From assembly GCA_964563585.1 (NCBI GenBank), contig CAZLXG010000055.1, positions 1 to 14,806 of the forward strand: a stretch of 14,806 nucleotides of DNA, given 5' to 3'. Made by a program: the position numbers and the translations under genes. This document shows positions 7,554 through 14,241 of the stretch, in pieces. How positions within the stretch are numbered: the stretch's first letter is position 1; each line of letters starts with the position of its first letter. This DNA comes from CAZLXG01 sp964563585 (GTDB lineage: Bacteria > Bacteroidota > Bacteroidia > Flavobacteriales > Flavobacteriaceae). The notes beneath the pieces were generated by a model. That model made no database searches. It was not told the DNA's origin and worked only from the letters and a program-made list of their open reading frames with translations.

Positions 7554-9167
7554 ATGACAGAGTTTATTAGAAAACGCACAGCCAATGCAAAAAACGATAT
7601 TTTAAGTGGAATTACTGTAGCATTAGCACTTGTTCCAGAAGCTGTTGCGTTTGCATTTGTAGCTGGCGTAGATCCATTAGTGGGTTTGTATGCGGCTTTC
7701 ATGATTGGTATTATTACGGCTGTATTTGGTGGTCGCCCAGGTATGATAAGTGGAGCTACTGGTGCTTTAGCTGTAGTTATGGTGAGTTTAGTTGCAAAAG
7801 GTAACGCTTTTGGTGAAATTGGAGAAAATTTAGGGCTTTACTATTTATTTGCAACCGTTATTTTAATGGGTGTTATACAAATGCTGGCTGGTTTTTTAAA
7901 GCTTGGTAAATTTGTAAGACTTATTCCGCATCCTGTAATGATGGGATTTGTAAATGGATTGGCAATAGTTATTTTCTTATCGCAATTAAGTATGTTTAAA
8001 GACGTAAATGGCGATTGGTTTTCGGGTTTTTCAATGTGGATTATGGTTGGATTAGTGGCACTAACTATGGGTATTATGTTTGGTTTACCTAAGCTTACAA
8101 AAAAAGTACCAGAAGCATTAGTTGCTATTTTTGTGGTTTCGGCTATTGTTATTTTTGGGAATTTAGAAGTTGCAACTGTTGGTAGTTTTATTCGTGATGG
8201 TGGAGGAGAAGGTTTAAAAGGCGGTCTGCCACAATTTCAAACAGATATATTTAGTAAAGTACCTTTCAATTTTGAAACTTTAAAATTTATTTTCCCATAC
8301 GCATTAATTTTAGCAGCTATCGGACTTATAGAATCCTTAATGACACTTAATTTAGTTGACGAATTAACCGAAACTAGAGGAAATTCAAATCGAGAATGTT
8401 TAGCACAAGGTGGTGCAAATATCATCACAGGATTTTTTGGAGGAATGGGTGGTTGTGCCATGATTGGGCAATCATTAATTAATATAAAAGGTGGCGGTCG
8501 CGGAAGATTGTCGGGTATAGTTGCTGCCATAATGTTACTAATATTTATTTTGTTTGCGTCAGGCTTAATCGAGCAAGTCCCAATTGCAGCCTTAGTTGGC
8601 GTTATGTTTATGGTAGTTATTGGTACGTTTGCTTGGAGTAGTTTCCGTATTTTAAATAAAATTCCAATAAGCGATGTTATCGTTTTAGTTACCGTATCTG
8701 CATTAACCGTTATTTTCGATTTAGCAATTGCTGTAATTGCGGGTGTAATTATTAGTGCTTTGGTATTTTCTTGGGAAAACGCAAAACGTATTAGAGCACG
8801 TAAACGCATGAAAGATGATGGAACGAAAGTATACGAAATTTGGGGACCATTATTTTTCGGTTCTATCTTAGCTTTTAACGATAAGTTTGATATTAAAAAT
8901 GACCCTGATAATGTGGAGGTCGATTTTGTTGAATCTCGAATTAGCGATCACTCTGCACTAGAAGCTATTTTTAATTTGGTAAATAAATATGAAGCTGAAG
9001 GGAAAACGATTAAGTTAAAACACCTTAGTGAAGATTGTAAAATATTGCTTTATAAATCGAATCCAAAATTCAGAGAAGTAATTATCGAAGATATTGACGA
9101 CCCACGTTATCACCTAGCCGAAAACCCAGAAAAGTTTACCAAACCACTTTCCGAATATAAGTTGTAA
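7554..9167 (+). CDS. SulP-family inorganic anion transporter with STAS domain
   Basis: A 537-residue inner-membrane permease of the SLC26/SulP family, which moves sulfate, bicarbonate or related anions. The N-terminal signature ITVALALVPEAVAFAFVAGV (20-39) and GLYAAF are followed by about 12-14 hydrophobic segments to residue 406. The conserved core stretches are GATGALAVV (68-76), GLIESLMTLNLVDELT (257-272) and GGMGGCAMIGQSLINIKGGG (296-315). A cytosolic STAS domain follows (about 426-505; VYEIWGPLFFGS, then DFVESRISDHSALEAI). Length and order are normal. The anion cannot be read from the sequence. No carbonic anhydrase or sulfate-assimilation gene is adjacent to decide between bicarbonate and sulfate. 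It is a plus-strand gene between two minus-strand genes. The stop is followed after three bases by repeat E2. Confidence 0.92.
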   Translation: MTEFIRKRTANAKNDILSGITVALALVPEAVAFAFVAGVDPLVGLYAAFMIGIITAVFGGRPGMISGATGALAVVMVSLVAKGNAFGEIGENLGLYYLFATVILMGVIQMLAGFLKLGKFVRLIPHPVMMGFVNGLAIVIFLSQLSMFKDVNGDWFSGFSMWIMVGLVALTMGIMFGLPKLTKKVPEALVAIFVVSAIVIFGNLEVATVGSFIRDGGGEGLKGGLPQFQTDIFSKVPFNFETLKFIFPYALILAAIGLIESLMTLNLVDELTETRGNSNRECLAQGGANIITGFFGGMGGCAMIGQSLINIKGGGRGRLSGIVAAIMLLIFILFASGLIEQVPIAALVGVMFMVVIGTFAWSSFRILNKIPISDVIVLVTVSALTVIFDLAIAVIAGVIISALVFSWENAKRIRARKRMKDDGTKVYEIWGPLFFGSILAFNDKFDIKNDPDNVEVDFVESRISDHSALEAIFNLVNKYEAEGKTIKLKHLSEDCKILLYKSNPKFREVIIEDIDDPRYHLAENPEKFTKPLSEYKL

Positions 9168-9170
9168 TAT

Positions 9171-9277
9171 TTGGGCGTTACCACAAGGGTCGGGCTTTCC
9201 GCTATATCTTTTTATTCTGTCATTCCTGCGTAGGCAGTAATCCACAATAAAAAGGATGCCGCTACAATCCCTAACGC
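9171..9277 (+). repeat. Interspersed repeat element E2 (two arms, short loop)
   Basis: The left arm (9171-9216) and right arm (9246-9277) match E1 closely. Pairing is preserved: GCGTTA (9175-9180) with TAACGC (9272-9277), and CTTTTTATT (9208-9216) with AATAAAAAG (9246-9254). The inner pair differs in sequence from E1 but still pairs perfectly. The 29-base loop carries a TCATTCCTGCGTAGGCAG-like hairpin from a different repeat type. It starts three bases after the sulP stop. Confidence 0.85.
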
Positions 9278-9295
9278 AAAACTCAAGTATAATAT

Positions 9296-9382
9296 GTCAT
9301 TTCGAAGAAGGAACGACTGATAAATCTCATACTCAACTTACAGATTGCCACATCACGCAAAAAAAGCGTGATTCACAATGAC
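9296..9382. repeat. 87-base palindromic intergenic repeat
   Basis: The ends are GTCATT (9296-9301) and AATGAC (9377-9382). Inside the right end lies a 7-bp hairpin ATCACGC/GCGTGAT with an A7 loop (9352-9358 with 9366-9372). Its left end resembles the repeat nested inside E1. It lies in the 244-base convergent gap between sulP and coaD, and a T11 run (about 9394-9403) follows. It may end transcription from sulP, but it is not a canonical terminator. Confidence 0.65.
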
Positions 9383-9411
9383 GTTTAAAGTAGTTTTTTT
9401 TTTGCTAACAG

Positions 9412-9867
9412 CTATTTAACTCGCACACTATCTGGAACCAATTTGGTATAATCACCATTATTTCTAATAACATCACGCACAATTGAAGATGCTATATACG
9501 ATGTTTTTGCTGAGGTTAAAAGGAAAACAGTTTCAATAGGCGCTAAATCTCTATTGGTATGCGCAATGGCTTTTTCAAATTCAAAATCGGCAGGATTTCG
9601 TAATCCACGAAGTATAAATTCAACACCAATGTCTTTGCAAAAATCAACAGTTAAGCCTTTATAAGTCATAACTTTTACTTTAGGTTCATCTTTAAAAGCG
9701 TCTTCAATAAATTGTTTGCGTTGTTCAAGAGAGAACATATATTTTTTGCTAGAATTTACACCAATAGCCACAATAATTTCATCAAAAAGCGTAACACCGC
9801 GAGCAATTATATCGTAGTGTCCTAAAGTTAATGGATCAAAAGATCCTGGGAATATAGCTCGTTTCAT
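9412..9867 (-). CDS. coaD: Phosphopantetheine adenylyltransferase
   Basis: Joins ATP and 4'-phosphopantetheine to form dephospho-CoA, the fourth step of coenzyme A synthesis in the cytosol. The 151 residues are a normal length. The nucleotidyltransferase motif GSFDPLTLGH spans 8-17 with H17 in the T/HxGH site. K41-K42 lie in the loop after the second strand, the phosphopantetheine-binding RGLRN is at 87-91, and the second ATP motif SYIASSIVR (ISSTxVR in relatives) ends at R131. The start lies 15 bases after the ddl stop, so the two form an operon. Confidence 0.96.
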   Translation of the reverse strand: MKRAIFPGSFDPLTLGHYDIIARGVTLFDEIIVAIGVNSSKKYMFSLEQRKQFIEDAFKDEPKVKVMTYKGLTVDFCKDIGVEFILRGLRNPADFEFEKAIAHTNRDLAPIETVFLLTSAKTSYIASSIVRDVIRNNGDYTKLVPDSVRVK

Positions 9868-9882
9868 GATTTAAAATTACAA

Positions 9883-10860
9883 TTAATTTTTCAAAGCTTC
9901 CTCAATAGCATTATCAAACAATGCACTCATACTAATTCCAGCAGCAGCAGCTTGTTGAGGTAATATACTTTCTTTAGTTAAACCCGGAATTGTGTTTACT
10001 TCCAATAAATGAGGTTCACCATCTTTAAAAATGAATTCACTTCTAGTAAATCCTGTCATTTTTAAAATTTCATACACCTTTTTTGCAATAGTATTTACTT
10101 TGTCTTCTTGTTTTGTAGTTAATCTTGCAGGTGTTATTTCTTGAGATTCGCCTAAGTATTTTGCTTTGTAATCGAAAAAATCGTTGTTACTCACAATTTC
10201 GGTAATTGGTAGAGCTTTAGTTTTGCCTTTATAAGTAATCACACCAACCGAAACTTCAATACCATCTAAAAACGATTCAATAATAATTTCGTCATCTTCT
10301 TTAAATGCAACATCAATAGCATCTTGTAAATCTTCTTTTTTGTACACTTTTGAGATTCCGAAACTACTACCAGCTTTATTCGCTTTTACAAAACAAGGTA
10401 AACTTACTTTATTTATAATAGCATCTTCATCAATAGTATCACCTAAATTCACATAAAAAGACTCAGCAGTTTTAATACCATAAGTTTTTAAAACGCTTAA
10501 ACAATCACGCTTGTTAAACGTTAACGACGCTTGATACATACCACAACTTGTTTGCGGAAGATTAAGTAATTCAAAATAAGCTTGCATAAAACCATCTTCC
10601 CCTGGCGACCCATGAATAGCATTAAAAACACAATCAAAAGTAATTTTTGATTCATTTATAGCAATCGAAAAATCATCTTTATCAACAGGAAATTCAGTAT
10701 CATTAGCATCAACATAAACCCATTTATCTTTAAAAATATGAATACGATACACTTTATATTTTAATGCATCAAGCATTTCATAAACTACGTTCCCGCTTTT
10801 TAAGGAGATTTTATATTCGCTAGAATAACCGCCCATAATAATGGCAATGTTCTTTTTCAT
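9883..10860 (-). CDS. ddl: D-alanine--D-alanine ligase
   Basis: ATP-grasp enzyme making D-Ala-D-Ala for the peptidoglycan stem peptide. The 325 residues match the family. GGYSSEYKIS (10-19) is the N-terminal substrate loop with E15. HGSPGEDG (83-90) follows, FVKANKAGSSFGIS (157-170) is the ATP-binding loop, DYKAKY (230-235) is the flexible omega loop, and EVNTIPGLT (287-295) carries the magnesium and D-Ala ligands. The Tyr in DYKAKY, typical of true Ddl rather than D-Ala-D-Lac ligases, is present. It is followed closely by coaD. The ATG has no Shine-Dalgarno. The 138-base divergent space to the PASTA gene shows no convincing minus-strand promoter. Confidence 0.95.
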   Translation of the reverse strand: MKKNIAIIMGGYSSEYKISLKSGNVVYEMLDALKYKVYRIHIFKDKWVYVDANDTEFPVDKDDFSIAINESKITFDCVFNAIHGSPGEDGFMQAYFELLNLPQTSCGMYQASLTFNKRDCLSVLKTYGIKTAESFYVNLGDTIDEDAIINKVSLPCFVKANKAGSSFGISKVYKKEDLQDAIDVAFKEDDEIIIESFLDGIEVSVGVITYKGKTKALPITEIVSNNDFFDYKAKYLGESQEITPARLTTKQEDKVNTIAKKVYEILKMTGFTRSEFIFKDGEPHLLEVNTIPGLTKESILPQQAAAAGISMSALFDNAIEEALKN

Positions 10861-10970
10861 TTACGCTTAATTTATTTCTGTATCAATCTAAAACTAACAA
10901 TAAAACGTACTTATTATTAGTTAAGCTAAAATAGCATATTAATGCAAAAGAAAAAACGGTTCTGTTTTTA

Positions 10971-10978
10971 TATATTTG
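10971..10978 (+). promoter_or_regulatory. -7 box for the PASTA-rluD operon
   Basis: TATATTTG is a perfect TAnnTTTG match ending 20 bases before the ATG at 10999. The A-rich region upstream lacks a clear TTG at 17-23 bases. Confidence 0.55.
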
Positions 10979-10998
10979 CCTAATCGAAAATTATATAC

Positions 10999-11553
10999 AT
11001 GAGTCTAGTTAAATTTCTTACGAGTAAAACATTTTTAAAACAAATTTTATTGGCAGTTGTAGCCATTGTAGTATTATGTTTTATAATGCTGAAATGGTTA
11101 AATGTATCAACAAATCATGGCGATTTTGAAACTGTGCCAAACCTAACAGGAAAATCTATAAACGTTGCAAAAATGGAGTTAGATGAAAATAATTTGGTAA
11201 TGCAAATTCAAGATTCGGCAAATTTTAATCCTAAATATCCAAAGTTTTCGGTTATAGAACAAGAGCCACTAGCAGGAACTAAAGTAAAAGAAAACCGTAA
11301 AATTTATTTAACGTTAAATCCGTCAGGATACAGAAAAGTAAAAGTGCCAAACTTATTAGAAAGCACGTTGCGACAAGCAAGACCAACATTAATATCTTTA
11401 GGGTTTAATATAGGTAAACTTACTTATGTAAATAATATTGGTAAAGATATTGTACTAAAAATGCAGCATAAAGGCAAAACTATAAAACCTGGAGATATGC
11501 TAGCTAAAACCGAAAAAATAGATTTAGTATTAGGTAACGGTAAACGACCATAA
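10999..11553 (+). CDS. Membrane-anchored protein with two PASTA domains
   Basis: A 184-residue protein with one N-terminal membrane helix (about 14-34) and a periplasmic part made of two PASTA domains (about 42-108, starting FETVPNLTGKS, and 112-180, starting KVKVPNLLEST). PASTA domains bind muropeptides or the glycan-peptide junction in kinases and penicillin-binding proteins. Here no kinase, transpeptidase or other catalytic domain is attached. It is divergent from ddl, which makes a peptidoglycan precursor, and only 11 bases precede rluD, so the pair is an operon. A role in sensing or binding the cell wall is inference. Confidence 0.9.
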   Translation: MSLVKFLTSKTFLKQILLAVVAIVVLCFIMLKWLNVSTNHGDFETVPNLTGKSINVAKMELDENNLVMQIQDSANFNPKYPKFSVIEQEPLAGTKVKENRKIYLTLNPSGYRKVKVPNLLESTLRQARPTLISLGFNIGKLTYVNNIGKDIVLKMQHKGKTIKPGDMLAKTEKIDLVLGNGKRP

Positions 11554-11564
11554 TACACTTTTTC

Positions 11565-12599
11565 ATGAACGACTATACACCACAATTACCAGACGAAAAT
11601 AATATGTACGAGCATTACGCTTTTACTGTAGATAAAGGGCAAGAACCTTTACGTATCGATAAATATTTAATGAATTTTATTGAAAACGCAACTCGAAATA
11701 AAATTCAAGCAGCAGCAAAAGACGGAAGTATTCATGTGAATGATGTTGTCGTAAAATCCAATTACAAAGTAAAACCTTTTGATGCCATTCGTGTATTGTT
11801 TGCACATCCGCCATTCGAAAACTTACTAGTTGGTGAGGATATTGATATCGATATTGTTTATGAAGATGATGAGCTACTTGTAGTAAATAAACAAGCAGGC
11901 ATGGTTGTACATCCTGGACACGGAAATTATTCGGGTACACTTATAAACGCATTAATTTATAGGTTCGAAAACTTGCCAAATAATTCTAGCGAACGCCCAG
12001 GATTGGTGCACAGAATAGATAAAGATACTAGTGGACTTTTAGTGGTTGCAAAAACCGAAAAAGCCATGGCGCATTTATCGTTACAGTTTGCCGAAAAAAC
12101 TAGCAAACGCGAATACGTTGCCATAGTTTGGGGAAATATGGATGAAAACGAAGGCACCATAGAAGGCAATATTGGTCGTCATCCAAAAAATCGATTACAG
12201 AACACCGTTTTTATAGATGATGAAGCCGAAAATGGCAAGCCAGCCGTAACGCATTACAAGGTTATAGAGCGTTTGGGTTATGTAACTTTAGTGTCTTGCA
12301 AGCTAGAAACTGGGCGTACACACCAAATACGTGTACACATGAAACACATTGGGCATACCCTATTTAACGACGCGCGTTATGGTGGCGAACGTATTTTAAA
12401 AGGTACCACATTTACCAAGTACAAACAATTTGTAGATAACTGTTTTAAAATACTGCCAAGGCAAGCGTTACACGCAAAAACATTGGGTTTTGTACATCCA
12501 AAAACAGGTGAGTTTATGCAGTTTAATTCTGATATTCCAGACGATATGCAACAATGTATTGAAAAATGGAGAAGTTATTCAAATCATCAAAATAATTAG
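11565..12599 (+). CDS. rluD: 23S rRNA pseudouridine synthase, RluD type
   Basis: Isomerises specific uridines to pseudouridine in large-subunit rRNA. In E. coli RluD these are the positions in helix 69. An S4 RNA-binding domain lies at about 28-85 (PLRIDKYLMNF through VKPFDAIRVL). The catalytic RluA-type domain follows, with NKQAGMVVHPG (108-118) and the active-site HRIDKDTSGLLVVAKT (149-164), D152 being the nucleophile. GRTHQIRVHMKHIGH later in the domain is the usual conserved C-terminal motif. The 344 residues are normal. RluA/C/D subfamilies are hard to separate by eye; the S4 domain and context favour RluD. The repeat arm E3 begins three bases after the stop. Confidence 0.9.
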   Translation: MNDYTPQLPDENNMYEHYAFTVDKGQEPLRIDKYLMNFIENATRNKIQAAAKDGSIHVNDVVVKSNYKVKPFDAIRVLFAHPPFENLLVGEDIDIDIVYEDDELLVVNKQAGMVVHPGHGNYSGTLINALIYRFENLPNNSSERPGLVHRIDKDTSGLLVVAKTEKAMAHLSLQFAEKTSKREYVAIVWGNMDENEGTIEGNIGRHPKNRLQNTVFIDDEAENGKPAVTHYKVIERLGYVTLVSCKLETGRTHQIRVHMKHIGHTLFNDARYGGERILKGTTFTKYKQFVDNCFKILPRQALHAKTLGFVHPKTGEFMQFNSDIPDDMQQCIEKWRSYSNHQNN

Positions 12600-12602
12600 T
12601 AG

Positions 12603-12646
12603 TTGGGCGTTACCTTTCTGGTCAGGCTTTCCGCTATATTTTTTTA
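12603..12646 (+). repeat. Solo left arm of the interspersed repeat (E3)
   Basis: TTGGGCGTTACC, a TTTCT loop closed by ACC/GGT, AGGCTTTCCGCTATAT and a T run match the left arms of E1 and E2. No AAAAAGGATGCC...TAACGC right arm follows anywhere before rpsU. The arm ends exactly where the decayed minus-strand membrane-protein gene begins. Confidence 0.8.
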
Positions 12647-12886
12647 ATAACTCTTCTTTAAACTGTTTAGTATTTTTATAACTAGTAATAACTAAAACCG
12701 TAAAAGCAATTGGCAATAACATCGAGAATTTTAATTTTTTAGTTATTGAGTAGTTGTGTATATAAGTAACATGCATTATAATAACAAGTCCTGTTAAATA
12801 GTAGTAGATATTTTTAATCGTTTTTCTCTTTTTTTAAGTTCATCAATTGTTAATCTAGTTATGTTACTTTGTTTCAGAATTACTAT
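12640..12886 (-). pseudogene. Decayed small two-helix membrane protein gene
   Basis: On the minus strand the frame reads VILKQSNITRLTIDELKKRE and KRLK. After one frame change at the five-T run 12811-12815 it continues NIYYYLTGLVIIMHVTYIHN, then KLKFSMLLPIAFTVLVITSY, then KNTKQFKEELLKK. This is the layout of small flavobacterial membrane proteins that have a short acidic-basic helix (LEELKKKEKxLK), two membrane segments and a charged tail ending in ELKKR. The expected first codon is ATA, not ATG (12884-12886), and an in-frame TAA lies two codons before it. The 3' end runs straight into repeat arm E3, so the original stop is gone. The family cannot be named reliably. Confidence 0.6.
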
Positions 12887-12928
12887 TTCACTTTATTAAA
12901 AAATAACAAAATAATTATTAATTATTAA

Positions 12929-12958
12929 TTGTACATTATAAATTACTTTATATATTTG
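12929..12958 (+). promoter_or_regulatory. Promoter of rpsU
   Basis: TTG at 12929-12931 and TATATTTG at 12951-12958 are 19 bases apart, matching the Bacteroidota consensus. The predicted leader is about 34 bases and contains the Shine-Dalgarno. Confidence 0.8.
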
Positions 12959-12975
12959 CACACTGAAAATCTAAA

Positions 12976-12986
12976 AGAGAGGAGGT
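12976..12986 (+). promoter_or_regulatory. Strong Shine-Dalgarno of rpsU
   Basis: AGAGAGGAGGT contains AGGAGGT, complementary over seven bases to the anti-Shine-Dalgarno of 16S rRNA, and sits nine bases before the ATG. No other start codon in the window has anything similar. Work on Flavobacterium johnsoniae shows that bS21 helps hide the anti-Shine-Dalgarno, so this site should favour ribosomes that lack bS21. Confidence 0.9.
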
Positions 12987-12995
12987 TAAGACACT

Positions 12996-13190
12996 ATGTT
13001 AATAATACCAATAAAAGAAGGAGAAAATATAGATAGAGCGCTAAAGCGTTTTAAAAGAAAGTTTGATAAAACTGGAACTAAACGTCAATTACAAGTACGT
13101 AAGCAGTTTAACAAACCTTCAGTAGTACGTAGAGCACAAATACAAAAAGCCCAGTACATCCAAGGACTAAGAGATGCAGAAGATATTTAA
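12996..13190 (+). CDS. rpsU: Small-subunit ribosomal protein bS21
   Basis: A 64-residue basic protein of the 30S platform near the 3' end of 16S rRNA. It begins MLIIPIKEGENIDRALKRFK, has the conserved RALKRFKRKFDKTG block (14-27) and a basic helix RKQFNKPSVVRRAQIQKAQY, all normal for the family in this phylum. It has its own promoter, an exceptional Shine-Dalgarno and its own terminator, which fits the autogenous translational control described for flavobacterial rpsU. It is followed by the recombinase and hpf, a conserved neighbourhood. Confidence 0.96.
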   Translation: MLIIPIKEGENIDRALKRFKRKFDKTGTKRQLQVRKQFNKPSVVRRAQIQKAQYIQGLRDAEDI

Positions 13191-13208
13191 TCTGTACCTA
13201 TAAATATT

Positions 13209-13239
13209 AAATCCCACTTTTTAAAGTGGGATTTTTTTT
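13209..13239 (+). terminator. Intrinsic terminator of rpsU
   Basis: A perfect 12-bp stem AAATCCCACTTT/AAAGTGGGATTT (13209-13220 with 13223-13234) has a two-base TT spacer; in practice a slightly shorter stem and larger loop. It continues into eight T (13232-13239). Confidence 0.92.
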
Positions 13240-13272
13240 GCGCTATATTTTAGTAATTTAAAGTTGCAACAT

Positions 13273-13306
13273 AAACTTTTAACTTTTAACTTTAAACTTT
13301 TAACTT
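13273..13306 (+). repeat. Short tandem repeat of AACTTTTA units
   Basis: About four to five imperfect copies of a 7-8 base unit (AACTTTTA, AACTTTAA) lie just before the recombinase start. The unit is too short for CRISPR. It occupies the leader region and may move the promoter distance by slippage. A poor -7-like TATATTTT is at 13244-13251. Confidence 0.6.
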
Positions 13307-13312
13307 ATTAAT

Positions 13313-14203
13313 ATGTCTTTCAAATCATTTATAGATTATTTATTGCTCGAGAAGAATTATTCGGTATTAACTGTAAAAGCATATCAAACAGATTTAAAAT
13401 ATTTTTCAGAGTTCATTAAAAAAGAATACGAAACAAATACAATTAATAAAGTAAACTATGCACAAATTAGAAGTTGGATAGTATTAATGGTAGAAAAAGA
13501 AATATCAAACCAGAGTATAAACCGAAAAATATCGGCATTAAATACCTATTATAAGTTTCTTTTAAAAATTGGAGATATTAAAACTAATCCGTTATTAAAG
13601 CACAAAGCATTAAAAACGAGTAAAAAAATACAAGTACCTTTCTCAATAGCCGAAATAAAAACAGTTTTAGATGATTTGCATTTTGAAAACAATTTTGAAG
13701 GCATTCGGGATAAATTAATTATAGAATTATTTTATTCAACAGGTATACGTAGAATAGAATTAGTGGAACTAAAATTAACTAGCATTAATTTAGATAATAA
13801 AACGTTAAAAGTATTAGGTAAAAGAAATAAAGAGCGTATTGTCCCGTTGTTACAATCAGTCACACAGACTATAAATAAGTATTTAAAAGTAAGAAATAAA
13901 TTAGAAAATATTTCAGATGAAAACAGTTTATTTTTAACCAAAAGGGGAGTTAAAATATATGAAACACTTGTTTATAGAATAATAAATAAGTATTTTAGTA
14001 AAGCATCTAGCAAAGTAAAAAGGAGTCCACATATACTAAGACACTCTTTTGCAACACACTTACTAAACCAAGGTGCAGAGTTAAATGCTGTTAAAGAGCT
14101 TCTAGGTCATTCAAGTTTGGCGGCAACGCAAGTTTATACACATAATAGTATAGCCAAATTAAAAAAAGTGCATATAAAAGCACATCCAAGAAGCGAAGAA
14201 TAA
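13313..14203 (+). CDS. Tyrosine recombinase, XerC/XerD type
   Basis: Site-specific recombinase that resolves chromosome dimers at dif. An N-terminal SAM-like DNA-binding domain (about 1-90, FIDYLLLEKNYSVLTVKAYQ) is followed by the catalytic domain with all active residues: R146 (STGIRRIEL), K170 (LGKRNKERIVPL), H240 and R243 (HILRHSFATH), H266 (LLGHSSLAATQ) and nucleophile Y275 (VYTH). The 296 residues are typical of Xer proteins. The rpsU-recombinase-hpf context is a housekeeping one in Bacteroidota, which argues against a mobile-element integrase. XerC and XerD cannot be told apart by eye. It probably shares a transcript with hpf (38-base gap). Confidence 0.92.
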   Translation: MSFKSFIDYLLLEKNYSVLTVKAYQTDLKYFSEFIKKEYETNTINKVNYAQIRSWIVLMVEKEISNQSINRKISALNTYYKFLLKIGDIKTNPLLKHKALKTSKKIQVPFSIAEIKTVLDDLHFENNFEGIRDKLIIELFYSTGIRRIELVELKLTSINLDNKTLKVLGKRNKERIVPLLQSVTQTINKYLKVRNKLENISDENSLFLTKRGVKIYETLVYRIINKYFSKASSKVKRSPHILRHSFATHLLNQGAELNAVKELLGHSSLAATQVYTHNSIAKLKKVHIKAHPRSEE

Positions 14204-14241
14204 AACAGAAGGATTATTGTCTAACCAAAAAAACAAAAAAG

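Noticed and set aside
8237..8809. A long open frame (190 codons) antisense to sulP
   Set aside because: It mirrors the codon pattern of sulP, has no recognisable domain and no promoter, and the overlapping sense gene is a clear SulP transporter.
10861..10970. A minus-strand promoter for ddl (TAGTTTTA near 10889-10896)
   Set aside because: It lacks the final G of the -7 consensus and has no TTG at the right distance, so it is not listed as a feature.
12490..12681. A plus-strand open frame over the end of rluD and the repeat arm
   Set aside because: It overlaps the conserved rluD C-terminus in another frame and continues through the repeat and the pseudogene.
13273..13306. Tandem units before the recombinase as a possible CRISPR or iteron array
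   Set aside because: The units are 7-8 bases with no spacers and no nearby cas or replication gene.
13313..14203. Tyrosine recombinase as the integrase of a mobile element
   Set aside because: Size, motifs and the rpsU-hpf-tRNA neighbourhood fit a housekeeping Xer recombinase. No attachment-site duplication of the tRNA genes is visible in the window, although the tRNA-Tyr is cut by the edge.
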